Counted from the stretch's first letter, positions 1 through 7,423 are shown. The stretch: 23,844 nt of DNA from Desulfovibrio sp. (GCA_031275955.1 JAISNZ010000193.1:1-23844), one strand, 5' to 3'. Notes: a model not told the origin generated them from the sequence alone. Numbers and translations are program-made.

Positions 1-400
1 GCCCTCCCCGGCCGGGCGGAACACCGCCCCGAAGGACGAATCCCAGCCGGACTGGCCGGCCATCCTGCGGGTCTGCGCCGATCAGGGCGCCCCGGCCTGG
101 CTTCTCCCCCTGCTCCGGAAGGTCACGGCCCAGTGGCGGGACGGACGCCTCCTCCTCACCCCGCCCGACCCCTTCACCGCCCAGCGCCTTCAGGAATCCG
201 CCGCCCGCGACCTTCTCCGCGCGGCCCTGGCCGTCCTGCGCACCCCGCCGCCTCCCCTGGAGATTGGGGCGCCCCTCCGGGAGGAATCCTCGCGCCAAAG
301 CCAGGAGGAAATTATCCGGGAACTGTCCGGACACCCTCTGATCCAGGAGTTGGAACGGAATTTCGGCGCCCGCATCATTGACTGCGGCCGTCTGCACTGA
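1..400 (+). CDS. dnaX: DNA polymerase III subunit gamma/tau, C-terminal end (partial)
   Basis: The reading frame is open from the left edge (first full codon at base 2) to a TGA at 398-400, giving about 132 C-terminal residues. The sequence resembles the tau C-terminal region: a Trp-rich helical stretch (WPAILRVC, WLLPLLRKV), a segment of the form LLTPPDPFTAQRLQE and a final helix with HPLIQELERNFGARI near the stop, typical of bacterial DnaX ends. DnaX is the clamp-loader ATPase that couples polymerase cores to the replisome. The ATPase domains lie outside the window. The identification rests on this C-terminal pattern and on the classic dnaX-ybaB-recR gene order, with ybaB starting 21 bases downstream. 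Confidence 0.85.
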   Translation, partial: PSPAGRNTAPKDESQPDWPAILRVCADQGAPAWLLPLLRKVTAQWRDGRLLLTPPDPFTAQRLQESAARDLLRAALAVLRTPPPPLEIGAPLREESSRQSQEEIIRELSGHPLIQELERNFGARIIDCGRLH

Positions 401-421
401 ACAAACGCCGGAGAAACTCCC

Positions 422-733
422 ATGCAGGATATAAGCGGCCTGCTCCGCCAGGCCCATGAAATGCAGGACAGGTTGCGCCGCGTCCAGGAGGACCTGTCTG
501 GCAGAACCGTGGAAGGGTCCAGCGGCGGCGGCATGGTGCGCGTCGTCTGCAGCGGCGACCAGAAGATCCTCTCCCTTGCCCTTGAACCGGGGCTTCTTGT
601 CCCGGAAGAGCGGGAAATGCTCCAGGATTTGGTGGTCGCCGCCGTCAACGACGCCCTGCGCCTGTCCCGCGCCCTGATGGAACAGGAAATGGGCGCCCTG
701 GCCGGAATCCTCAAACCGCCCTTCCTGCCCTGA
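422..733 (+). CDS. ybaB: YbaB/EbfC family nucleoid-associated protein
   Basis: This 103-residue protein matches the YbaB/EbfC family in length and layout. An N-terminal amphipathic helix (residues 1-25, QAHEMQDRLRRVQEDL) is followed by a glycine-rich turn (SSGGGMVRVVCSGDQKI) and a helix ending in MLQDLVVAAVNDAL. The family forms dimers that bind DNA, and its gene sits between dnaX and recR in most bacteria, as here. A GGAG ribosome binding site lies about 8 bases before the ATG. An internal ATG in another frame (456) is a shadow. The role in replication or recombination is inferred from the conserved operon; direct biochemical roles remain loosely defined across the family. Confidence 0.93.
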   Translation: MQDISGLLRQAHEMQDRLRRVQEDLSGRTVEGSSGGGMVRVVCSGDQKILSLALEPGLLVPEEREMLQDLVVAAVNDALRLSRALMEQEMGALAGILKPPFLP

Positions 734-752
734 ACATCTCGCGGAAAAAACC

Positions 753-1349
753 ATGCGCCGTCTGCCGGAACCCCTTCTCGTCCTTGTCGATCAGTTTGCC
801 CGCCTGCCGGGACTCGGCCCGAAATCCGCCCTGCGCTGCGCCCTGACCCTGCTCAAGTGGCCCGAAGAGGAAACCCGCCGCCTGGGGACTGCCCTCCTGG
901 AACTGCGCGCCGCCCTGCGCCTCTGCTCGCGCTGCAACGCCGTCGCCGAAACCGACCCCTGCGCCCTCTGCGCCGATCCCTCCCGCTCGCGGGAGCTTCT
1001 CTGTCTGGTGCCTGATTGGGACAGCCTGCTCGCCCTGGAGGAAGGAGCCTTCTACAACGGGCAGTTTTTCATTCTGGGCGGCCTCTCCCTGGATCAGGCC
1101 GGGGCCTCGGATCTGGAGGCCCTGGAAGCGCGGCTTGCGGAAAAGGAGGTCCGGGAGGTCATCCTGGCTCTGGGGGCCACGGTGGAGGCCGATGCCGCCG
1201 CCGCCTTTCTCCGCCACCGCCTTGGCTCCCGCTTCCCCCAGCTGCGCGTCACCCGGCTGGCCCAGGGCATTCCCCTGGGAGGCGAAGTCAAATTCATGGA
1301 CAGGGAAACCTTGCGCCAATCCCTGCGCTACCGGCAGGATCTGGCATGA
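753..1349 (+). CDS. recR: Recombination mediator protein RecR
   Basis: This 198-residue protein has the usual RecR length. Domains in order: an N-terminal helix-hairpin-helix (LPGLGPKSALR, about residues 19-29), a four-cysteine zinc site (CSRCNAVAETDPCALC, about 57-72), then a Toprim domain (LLCLVPDWDSLLALE through ILALGATVEADAAAAF) and the C-terminal GIPLGGEVKFMDRETL strand. RecR works with RecO and RecF to load RecA at single-stranded gaps. It lies 19 bases after ybaB, and its TGA overlaps the ATG of the following tatD gene, implying translational coupling. Confidence 0.96.
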   Translation: MRRLPEPLLVLVDQFARLPGLGPKSALRCALTLLKWPEEETRRLGTALLELRAALRLCSRCNAVAETDPCALCADPSRSRELLCLVPDWDSLLALEEGAFYNGQFFILGGLSLDQAGASDLEALEARLAEKEVREVILALGATVEADAAAAFLRHRLGSRFPQLRVTRLAQGIPLGGEVKFMDRETLRQSLRYRQDLA

Positions 1350-2209
1350 GCGCCAAAAAACCCCTTCCTCCCCCTCCGCCCCTGCCCCGGCTGGGAGTGG
1401 AATCCCACGCCCATCTGGATGACCCCCGCTTCCTCCAGGATCTCGACCAGGTGCTCTCCCGCGCCGCCGCCGCCGGGGTCGCCCACCTGGGGCAGGTCTT
1501 CCTCGGTCCCGAGGCCTGGGAGAAGGGCAAGAAGCGCTTTCCGCAAAATCCCGCCCATCCCGAGGTCTTTTTCCTCCTCGGCATCCACCCCGCCGAGGCC
1601 CATGCCTTCCCCCCCGACGTCCCGGATCGGATCCGCGCCCTGCTCCTCGCCGATCCCGACGCCTCCCGCGTCCGCGCCCTGGGGGAGATCGGCCTGGACT
1701 ACCACTGGAAAGACTGCCCTCCTTCCGTCCAGAAAGAAATGTTCCGCCGCCAGTTGCGTCTGGCCAGGGATCTGGATCTGCCCGTGGTCATCCATTGCCG
1801 CGAGGCGACGGAAGATGCCTTCTCCCTGTTGCGGGGCGAGGATTTTCCCGGACGCCCCCTGCTCTGGCACTGCTTCGGCGGCGACAGCGCCCTGGCCGCG
1901 CGCATTGTGGATGCCGGCTGGCATCTCTCCATCCCCGGGCCCGTCACCTATCCGGCCAACGCGGACCTGCGCCGGGCCGTGGCTTCCATCCCCCAGGATC
2001 GCCTCCTGGTGGAAACCGACTGCCCCTATCTGGCCCCCCATCCCTTGCGGGGCCGGCGCAACGAACCAGCCTTTCTTGGCTACACCATAGCCGCCATGGC
2101 AGAGGCCCGGAATATGGACCCGGCGGCCCTCTGGGCCGCCTGCGGCGAGAACGCCCGGCGGTTTTTCCGCCTGGAAGACCGGACCGCCGCGCGGAAGGCG
2201 GAGACCTGA
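1346..2209 (+). CDS. tatD: TatD family metal-dependent hydrolase (DNase)
   Basis: Starting at the ATG that overlaps the recR stop (ATGA), the product is 287 residues. The metal-binding motifs of the TatD amidohydrolase fold are present in order: ESHAHLD near residue 15 (the H-x-H pair), ALGEIGLDYHW (catalytic Glu), VVIHCREAT, LLWHCFGG and LVETDCPYLAPHP, followed by the conserved RNEP. Family members are divalent-metal 3'-5' exonucleases or DNases. An upstream in-frame start inside recR would add a proline/glycine-rich tail unlike the family and is not credible. The first 12 residues after Met are proline-rich and probably unstructured. Co-transcription with dnaX-ybaB-recR suggests a DNA-maintenance role. 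Confidence 0.93.
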   Translation: MSAKKPLPPPPPLPRLGVESHAHLDDPRFLQDLDQVLSRAAAAGVAHLGQVFLGPEAWEKGKKRFPQNPAHPEVFFLLGIHPAEAHAFPPDVPDRIRALLLADPDASRVRALGEIGLDYHWKDCPPSVQKEMFRRQLRLARDLDLPVVIHCREATEDAFSLLRGEDFPGRPLLWHCFGGDSALAARIVDAGWHLSIPGPVTYPANADLRRAVASIPQDRLLVETDCPYLAPHPLRGRRNEPAFLGYTIAAMAEARNMDPAALWAACGENARRFFRLEDRTAARKAET

Positions 2210-2328
2210 AAAATTGTCCCTTGCCAGCCGGAGCCTTCCCCGGCACAATGCAACCGGAAAAGCACGGGTTCAACTTTGAGATTACCCATCAAGTTTTCTT
2301 TTGGTTACGCCCGCTCCGGCGCTTAACC

Positions 2329-2345
2329 GCGCAAATAAATTGCGC
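2329..2345. repeat. Short hairpin in tatD-hisH spacer
   Basis: GCGCAA and TTGCGC are perfect 6-base inverted arms around a five-base ATAAA loop, in the gap between tatD and hisH. It has no T-tract and is not a convincing terminator. It sits about 40 bases before a stronger palindrome. Confidence 0.4.
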
Positions 2346-2383
2346 TTGCGCCTTCGCGGCGGGCGTCCGCTCACCCGGTCGCC

Positions 2384-2410
2384 AGAGCAATTTCATTCTG
2401 AAATTACTCT
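2384..2410. repeat. Near-perfect 27-bp inverted repeat upstream of hisH
   Basis: AGAGCAATTTC and GAAATTACTCT form 11-base arms with one mismatch around a five-base loop. The element is AT-rich in a GC-rich setting and lies 58-84 bases before the hisH start. It may be an operator, a transcript hairpin ending the tatD operon, or an interspersed repeat; the sequence does not decide. There is no run of T after either arm. Confidence 0.55.
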
Positions 2411-2467
2411 AAAGGCGAAATCGCTCCAGACGCCGGGAAGGGAAAAGGCCTGTCCGGGGGGATCAGG

Positions 2468-3112
2468 ATGCTTGCGATTCTTGACTACGAGGCCGGAAAC
2501 CAGACCAGCGTTTTGCGGGGACTTTCCGGGCAGGGCCTGGAAGCGATCATCACCGCCGAGGCGAAGGTTCTGGCCGCGGCGGATGGGGTCATCTTTCCCG
2601 GCGTGGGCGCCGCCGGGCAGGCCATGGGCATGCTCCGGCGCACAGGCCTGGACAGGACGCTTCGCGAGCTGGCGGACGCCGGCAAACCCCTGCTGGGCAT
2701 CTGTCTCGGCTGCCAGATCCTCCTGGAGTTCAGCGAGGAGGACGAGACCCCCACCCTCGGCCTTGTCTCCGGCCGTTGCCGCCGCTTCGATCCACGCCTG
2801 CGCGACGAGGAGGGCGAAGCCCTGCGCATCCCCCACATGGGCTGGAACAGTTGCGTCCTGAAGGCCCCCTGCCGCCTTTTTCGCGGCATCCCCCCGGAGG
2901 CCGAATTTTATTTTGTCCACAGCTACTATGCCGATCCGGACCCGGACCTGGTCCTCGCCACCACCCGCCACGGCCTGGACTTCTGCTCCGTCCTCGGCCG
3001 CGACGGCTTCTGGGCCGTGCAGTTCCACCCGGAAAAAAGCGGCCGGGCCGGTCTGGCCCTGCTGCGCAACTTCCACGACTATTGCCTGGAGCGGGACAAG
3101 AAGACATGTTGA
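2468..3112 (+). CDS. hisH: Imidazole glycerol phosphate synthase, glutaminase subunit HisH
   Basis: This 214-residue protein is a class I glutamine amidotransferase. The nucleophile elbow is KPLLGICLGCQIL (Cys79), and the His-Glu pair is in VQFHPEKSG (His187, Glu189). The N-terminal strand reads LDYEAGN and the oxyanion strand FPGVGAAGQAM. HisH releases ammonia from glutamine and channels it to HisF to make imidazole glycerol phosphate and AICAR in histidine biosynthesis. The start is the ATG after a GGGGGGATCAGG ribosome binding site. The stop overlaps the hisF start by 7 bases, fitting the obligate HisH-HisF complex. No other his gene is in the window. Confidence 0.95.
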   Translation: MLAILDYEAGNQTSVLRGLSGQGLEAIITAEAKVLAAADGVIFPGVGAAGQAMGMLRRTGLDRTLRELADAGKPLLGICLGCQILLEFSEEDETPTLGLVSGRCRRFDPRLRDEEGEALRIPHMGWNSCVLKAPCRLFRGIPPEAEFYFVHSYYADPDPDLVLATTRHGLDFCSVLGRDGFWAVQFHPEKSGRAGLALLRNFHDYCLERDKKTC

Positions 3113-3897
3113 GCAAACGGATCATCCCCTGCCTGGACGTGCGCGACGGCCGGCTGACCAAGGGCGTCCGCTTCGCGGGCAACGCGGATATCGGCGACCC
3201 TGTGGAAGCCGCCCGCCGCTACTACGACCAGGGGGCGGACGAAATCGTCTTTTACGACATCACCGCCTCCCACGAAGGCCGGGGCATCTTTCTCTCCGTG
3301 GTGGAACGGGTGGCGGAGCGCATCGCCATTCCCTTTTCCGTGGGCGGCGGCATCGCCTCTGTGGCCGACATGCGGGCCGTGCTCCTGGCCGGAGCGGAAA
3401 AGGTCTCCGTCAATTCCGCCGCTGTCCTCAATCCGGACCTCATCCGCCAAGGAGCGGCGGCCTTCGGTTCCCAGGCCATCGTGGTGGGCATGGATGTGAA
3501 AAAGGTCCCTCCCCGCCCCGAGATCCCCTCCGGCTATGAAATCGTCATCCACGGCGGGCGCGTATTTATGAACCTGGACGCCCTGGCCTGGGCCGGACGG
3601 TGCGAGGCCCTGGGGGCGGGGGAAATCTGCCTCAACTCCATTGACGCCGACGGCACGGCCGACGGTTATGAACTCGCCCTGACCCGGGCCGTGGCCGAAA
3701 CCGTGCGCATCCCGGTCATAGCCTCCGGCGGGGCCGGCTCGCCGGAACACCTGCTCAAGGCCCTGACGGAAGGCAAGGCCTCCGCCGCCCTCGTCGCCTC
3801 CCTCGTCCATTACGGCTGGCGCAGCATCGGAGAGATCAAGTCCTACCTGGCCGCGCAGGGCTGCAAGGTCCGGCCCGCGGAGAATTTCCATTCATGA
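3106..3897 (+). CDS. hisF: Imidazole glycerol phosphate synthase, cyclase subunit HisF
   Basis: This 263-residue (beta/alpha)8 barrel begins MLSKRIIPCLDVRDGRLTKG, the canonical HisF start, with the catalytic Asp in CLDV (residue 11) and the second acidic site in the NSIDADGTADGYE region. Phosphate-binding loops are visible as SVGGGI and IASGGAGS. It converts PRFAR plus HisH-derived ammonia into imidazole glycerol phosphate and AICAR. The MDVKKV, PSGYEIVIHGGR and SIDADGT segments closely resemble Desulfovibrio HisF as I remember it, which supports the taxonomic guess. It ends 33 bases from the convergent HD-GYP gene; I see no clear terminator between them. Confidence 0.96.
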   Translation: MLSKRIIPCLDVRDGRLTKGVRFAGNADIGDPVEAARRYYDQGADEIVFYDITASHEGRGIFLSVVERVAERIAIPFSVGGGIASVADMRAVLLAGAEKVSVNSAAVLNPDLIRQGAAAFGSQAIVVGMDVKKVPPRPEIPSGYEIVIHGGRVFMNLDALAWAGRCEALGAGEICLNSIDADGTADGYELALTRAVAETVRIPVIASGGAGSPEHLLKALTEGKASAALVASLVHYGWRSIGEIKSYLAAQGCKVRPAENFHS

Positions 3898-3930
3898 CAG
3901 GGTTGGGGCCAGGCATCCTTATGGAAAGGA

Positions 3931-5178
3931 CTATAGCGTCAGGGAAAGGACGATGTCGTCGGCCTGCTGGTATAGATCCAGCAGCACCCCAACCACCCGG
4001 CCGTCAATCTTATGGTTTCCCGCCATGTCCAGCATGATTTTCCGGACCATATTCTTCTCCAGGCGTTTCCGGTATGGCCGGTCCTCGGCCAGGGCCACGA
4101 AGATATCCGCGACGGACATAATTCGTGAGCCAAGGGACAGGGCGGTTTCATTAAGCATAAAGGGGTAGCCGGCTCCGTCCAGGGTCTCGTGATGAAAAGC
4201 CGCCCAGGCCGGGATCGGACCAAGATTGTCCATATTCTCCAGGATCCGATATGTGAAATATGTATGCTGACGCATGGTCCGCATTTCTTCTTTGGTCAGA
4301 GCGCCTGGTTTCTCCAAAATGGAGTTTGGCACGGCGAGTTTTCCGAGATCGTGCAAAAGTCCGGCAATTTCCATCATGCACAATTCAGTTTCACTAAAGC
4401 TGTGCTCTGAAGCCAGAAGCACCGCGACCAGAGAAACGCTTTTCGAATGGGTGGCCGTGAAAGCGCTCATCCTGTCAATCAGTTTGGCGAACATCCCGGC
4501 GATGTGGAGCATCTCGCTGGCGGAATAACCAGTTAAACCCAAATTGCGCAGACCGTTAAAAAAAGTGTTCATATATTCTGGATTGCCCATATCAAGCCAG
4601 AAACTGTCTTTACGGGACGCGTACAGAAAGGCGTCCACAACCATCGGATCGTAACGGGTTCCCCGGCCTTCCCTGATAAATTCCTTGATGCCGTCGGACT
4701 GGGAAAGAACCGGTTTGCGCGGGTCCAGGAGGATTTCCACCCTGTCCGCCACATAAATGATTCGGCTGTTCAAGGGAATAAAATCCCCCCGCAGTCCGGA
4801 GGGGTTTCCTCCCAGCCAGGCATGGTGATGATAGCGGACGCTTTCGGCCAGATCGTTGAAGCAGGGAGAGCTTTTGAGCAGGTTATATCCTTCCTCGGCA
4901 TGATCATGGATGCTCGCTCTGGTTTCCAGATTGGGATCGCCCAACTTCTGGCGTTCATCCATACTGGAGGCGGCGCCTATGTCGTGCAGCAGAGCGGCGC
5001 AGAACAGCCGTTGTTTTTCAGCGACAGGCAATTTAAGGCTACCGGAAATATACTGGCAAATCGCCGCCGCGCGCCAGTGGTGATGGGTTATGCCGTCTAC
5101 CGCCAGCCCCAGCGACATGGACAGGCTGCGGATCAGGCTGACTGAATTGATATTGAAGGAAGATATATTTGTTTCCAT
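3931..5178 (-). CDS. Tandem HD-domain protein with C-terminal HD-GYP (candidate c-di-GMP phosphodiesterase)
   Basis: The ATG three codons inside the longest frame (METN...) gives 415 residues; the outermost start would be a TTG. Two HD domains are visible. The first (about 30-190) has LLHDIGAA (His65-Asp66), H90/H92 and YHHHAW but no GYP signature. The second (about 240-400) is a canonical HD-GYP: ATHSKSV, GLLHDLGKLAVP (His276-Asp277), RQH, FHHETLDGAGYP (residues 328-338) and VADIFVALAEDRPYR. HD-GYP enzymes hydrolyse cyclic di-GMP through a metal centre. No membrane or receiver domain is visible, so the degenerate first HD domain may be the sensing part. It begins 6 bases after the Crp/Fnr stop, so the two are likely co-transcribed. 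Base composition is more AT-rich than the flanks. Confidence 0.85.
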   Translation of the reverse strand: METNISSFNINSVSLIRSLSMSLGLAVDGITHHHWRAAAICQYISGSLKLPVAEKQRLFCAALLHDIGAASSMDERQKLGDPNLETRASIHDHAEEGYNLLKSSPCFNDLAESVRYHHHAWLGGNPSGLRGDFIPLNSRIIYVADRVEILLDPRKPVLSQSDGIKEFIREGRGTRYDPMVVDAFLYASRKDSFWLDMGNPEYMNTFFNGLRNLGLTGYSASEMLHIAGMFAKLIDRMSAFTATHSKSVSLVAVLLASEHSFSETELCMMEIAGLLHDLGKLAVPNSILEKPGALTKEEMRTMRQHTYFTYRILENMDNLGPIPAWAAFHHETLDGAGYPFMLNETALSLGSRIMSVADIFVALAEDRPYRKRLEKNMVRKIMLDMAGNHKIDGRVVGVLLDLYQQADDIVLSLTL

Positions 5179-5184
5179 ATGCAA

Positions 5185-5853
5185 CTATCCATAATTATGA
5201 AGCTCAAAATGATTTTTCCTGTAAGCAATGATCCCGTCGGCTTTCAGTTTGCTCAGCTCGGCGGACAGGGCGCTGCGCTCCACAGAGAGATAATCCGCGA
5301 GTTCCTGCCTGTTAAACGGGATATCGAATGCCGCGCTGCTATTTTTCCTTGCCTGCTCCATCATGTATGAAAGCAGTTTTTCTTTTATCGTCCGCTTCGT
5401 AATATGCTCAATCTTCGCCGACATCAATACGTTTTTCCGTGCCAAAACGCCGATCATATTGCGAATCAGCTTGGAGTGAAACACGCAGGCGGTTGAACAG
5501 GCAGTGAACATTTTCCTGTAATCTATAAACAATATCTCGCAATCCTCCCTGGCGACAACGCTGACCGGAATCCGCCCGATTCCGCTGCAGACCACTGATT
5601 CAGCGAACATCTCCGGAGGCGTTATTTCCGTAACGATAGATCTGTTGCCCCAGATATCGTCTTTCACAAGATGGAGCCGGCCGTTGGTCAAAAGCCCGAT
5701 ATCCGTTACGGTATCGCCTTCAAAACAGACCGTCTCGCCTTTTCCGCATTGCCTTGCGTAAGCCCCCAGGCAGGCCATCATCCGGTCGAAATCGCCGCCG
5801 TCGATTCCTGTGAATAAGGGCGAGGCCCGAAGGACAGGAAAAATATTTTTCAT
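5185..5853 (-). CDS. Crp/Fnr family transcriptional regulator
   Basis: This 222-residue protein has the Crp/Fnr layout: a cyclic-nucleotide-binding-like beta-roll (about 10-115, with CGKGETVCFEGDTVTDIGLLTNGRLHLVK), a long dimerisation helix (about 125-155) and a C-terminal winged helix-turn-helix (FNRQELADYLSVERSALSAE, then LSKLKADGII). It has seven or so cysteines but not the N-terminal cysteine cluster of oxygen-sensing FNR, so the signal is unknown. It is divergent from the ferredoxin-like gene and immediately upstream of the HD-GYP gene. A palindrome in the shared promoter is a natural target, and its position near this gene's own promoter suggests autoregulation (inference). Confidence 0.9.
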   Translation of the reverse strand: MKNIFPVLRASPLFTGIDGGDFDRMMACLGAYARQCGKGETVCFEGDTVTDIGLLTNGRLHLVKDDIWGNRSIVTEITPPEMFAESVVCSGIGRIPVSVVAREDCEILFIDYRKMFTACSTACVFHSKLIRNMIGVLARKNVLMSAKIEHITKRTIKEKLLSYMMEQARKNSSAAFDIPFNRQELADYLSVERSALSAELSKLKADGIIAYRKNHFELHNYG

Positions 5854-5867
5854 AAAAAGGCCTGTTT

Positions 5868-5883
5868 CGTTGGTAATCCAACG
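5868..5883. promoter_or_regulatory. Candidate Crp/Fnr operator (perfect palindrome)
   Basis: CGTTGG-TAAT-CCAACG is a perfect 6+4+6 palindrome in the 84-base gap between the divergent regulator and ferredoxin-like genes. Its centre lies about 40.5 bases before the start point predicted from the TATAAA at 5904-5909, close to the -41.5 position of class II Crp/Fnr activation. It also overlaps the expected -10 region of the regulator's own promoter. Confidence 0.6.
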
Positions 5884-5896
5884 GATTTGTTTGTTC

Positions 5897-5902
5897 AGTC
5901 AA
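5897..5902 (-). promoter_or_regulatory. Candidate -35 box for the Crp/Fnr-HD-GYP operon
   Basis: The minus strand reads TTGACT, five of six matches to the sigma-70 -35 consensus. The -10 expected 16-18 bases on would fall in the palindrome, around GGATTA, a poor match. A regulator bound there could block or replace the weak -10. Confidence 0.35.
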
Positions 5903-5903
5903 C

Positions 5904-5909
5904 TATAAA
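5904..5909 (+). promoter_or_regulatory. Candidate -10 box for the ferredoxin-like gene
   Basis: TATAAA matches the sigma-70 -10 consensus in five of six bases, and no good -35 box is present at 17 bases, as expected of an activator-dependent class II promoter. It lies 14 bases before the strong AAGGAGG ribosome binding site at 5924-5930. Confidence 0.45.
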
Positions 5910-5937
5910 GGAGACAAGAAGTCAAGGAGGCGGGGCG

Positions 5938-6642
5938 ATGAAACGTAAAATTATTGAGATTGACCGCGACAAGTGCGCTGGCTGCGGACTATGCGTCGAG
6001 GCCTGTAACGAAGGGGCCATCGGAATGGCGGAGGGCAAAGCGGAGCTGATGCGCGACGATTACTGCGATGGGCTTGGGAACTGTCTGCCCGTCTGCCCGA
6101 CCGGGGCGATCACTTTTGTCCAGCGCGAAGCGGCGGACTATAACGAAGAGGAGGTGAAGAAACATATGGAGCTGAAAGCACTGAAACAAGCAGCGCCCTG
6201 CGCTTGCCCCGGCGCGAACGCTCACGTCATTCACGCGGATAAGGCCGCGGCTTCGGCCCAGACGGCAGGCGGAGCGAATGAACTGCGGCAATGGCCGGTT
6301 CAAATTAAACTCGTGCCGGTGAACGCGCCATATTTTGAGGCCGCGCATTTGCTTGTCGCCGCCGACTGCGCCGCTTACGCGAAGGCAAACTTCCACGCGG
6401 AACATATGCGTGGTAAAATCACGATCATCGGCTGTCCGAAACTTGATGCGGCGGATTACAGCGAAAAATTGACGGAAATTATCGCGGGCAACACGATCAA
6501 ATCGCTGACTGTCGTCCGTATGGAAGTGCCGTGTTGCGGCGGTATTGAACAGGCGGCGATCAGCGCCTTGAAGAATTCAGGCAAGTTTATTCCGTGGCAG
6601 GTTGTCACGCTCACTACTGACGGAAGGGCCAAAAAAAATTAA
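5938..6642 (+). CDS. 4Fe-4S dicluster ferredoxin-domain protein
   Basis: The start is the ATG eight bases after AAGGAGG; upstream in-frame codons extend only into the promoter. The product is 234 residues. The N-terminal ferredoxin domain (about 5-62) has C13-x2-C16-x2-C19-x3-C23 for one cluster, and C43, C49 and C53 in DYCDGLGNCLPVCP for a second, three-cysteine-type motif. The C-terminal half (about 85-230) holds further cysteine motifs (PCACPG, IIGCPKLDAADY, VPCCGGIEQAAISA) and resembles a domain found fused to such ferredoxins in anaerobes. A redox carrier role controlled by the divergent Crp/Fnr protein is likely; the electron donor and acceptor are not evident. Codon use is more AT-rich than the flanks. 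Confidence 0.85.
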   Translation: MKRKIIEIDRDKCAGCGLCVEACNEGAIGMAEGKAELMRDDYCDGLGNCLPVCPTGAITFVQREAADYNEEEVKKHMELKALKQAAPCACPGANAHVIHADKAAASAQTAGGANELRQWPVQIKLVPVNAPYFEAAHLLVAADCAAYAKANFHAEHMRGKITIIGCPKLDAADYSEKLTEIIAGNTIKSLTVVRMEVPCCGGIEQAAISALKNSGKFIPWQVVTLTTDGRAKKN

Positions 6643-6692
6643 AATACGCGTTGCCCGCATGTTTTAAGGTTGTTTTGCTGATTGATCGGGGC

Positions 6693-6710
6693 CGGACAAA
6701 AGTCTGTCCG
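6693..6710. terminator. Hairpin between convergent ferredoxin-like gene and ubiX
   Basis: CGGACA and TGTCCG form a perfect 6-base stem with a six-base loop, placed between two converging genes. No proper T-tract follows on either strand, so terminator function is only suggested by position. Confidence 0.35.
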
Positions 6711-6713
6711 TCC

Positions 6714-7325
6714 TTAAAAAGATACCTCGGCATTTTCCCGGGAGATTCGTTCAGGCCAGCGGGCGACGGGCGGAGCGGGCAGACCCAGCAGGTCAAGGAT
6801 GCGCGCGGCGAAGTGCCGGGAGGCTTCTTCCAGGGAGGAAGCCCCCGTGTAGTAGGCCGGACATGGCGGCATAATGACGGCTCCGGCTTCGCTGGCGGCC
6901 AGCATGTTGCGCAGATGGATCCGCGAGAGAGGGGTTTCCCGGGTCACCAGGATCAGGGGCCGGCGTTCCTTGAGGCAGACGTCGGCGGCCCTGTGCAGGA
7001 GATTGCGGCCGCAGCCGTTGGCGATGGCGGCCAGGGTGGACATGGAGCAGGGACAGACAACCATGCCGGCATGGGGCCAGGACCCGCTGGCCATGGGCGC
7101 CGCCAGATCCAGGGGATCATGGACCTGATGGCTCAGGCGGGCCAGATCCTCAAGACAGGCCGTTCCCCGCGGGTCCTCGTGTTCCGCCACCCGAGCGGCC
7201 GCCGGAGAAATCAGCAGGTGCGCGGCCACCTTCCCCCGGACCTCGGGCCCGGCAAGAAGGCGCAGGAGTTCCCGGCTCAACAAGAGGCCGCTTGCTCCCG
7301 AAATGGCGACGATAATGCGTTTCAT
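6714..7325 (-). CDS. ubiX: UbiX family flavin prenyltransferase
   Basis: The ATG preceded by GGGAGAGG gives 203 residues; the longer open frame upstream runs antisense through the glycosyltransferase gene and is spurious. Family motifs are IIVAISGASG (residues 4-13, FMN phosphate site), a segment with MVVCPCSMSTLAAIANG (about 90-106), RRPLILVTRETPLSRIHLRNM and VIMPPCPAYYTG. UbiX joins dimethylallyl phosphate to FMN, making the prenylated flavin cofactor of UbiD-type decarboxylases. No UbiD partner is in the window; it may be elsewhere in the genome. The gene is divergent from the first glycosyltransferase. Confidence 0.93.
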   Translation of the reverse strand: MKRIIVAISGASGLLLSRELLRLLAGPEVRGKVAAHLLISPAAARVAEHEDPRGTACLEDLARLSHQVHDPLDLAAPMASGSWPHAGMVVCPCSMSTLAAIANGCGRNLLHRAADVCLKERRPLILVTRETPLSRIHLRNMLAASEAGAVIMPPCPAYYTGASSLEEASRHFAARILDLLGLPAPPVARWPERISRENAEVSF

Positions 7326-7423
7326 ACCTCTCCCGCGGCTTTGCGCAGCCGCCCTGCCAAACAGCGTCTTCCGTGACAGAGGCCTGAGGCAAGGGATATG
7401 AGAGCCAGCCTTCCTCCGGCCCA

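Noticed and set aside
2210..2467. Possible small gene between tatD and hisH
   Set aside because: Open frames here are continuations of shadows, lack ribosome binding sites and cross the palindromes.
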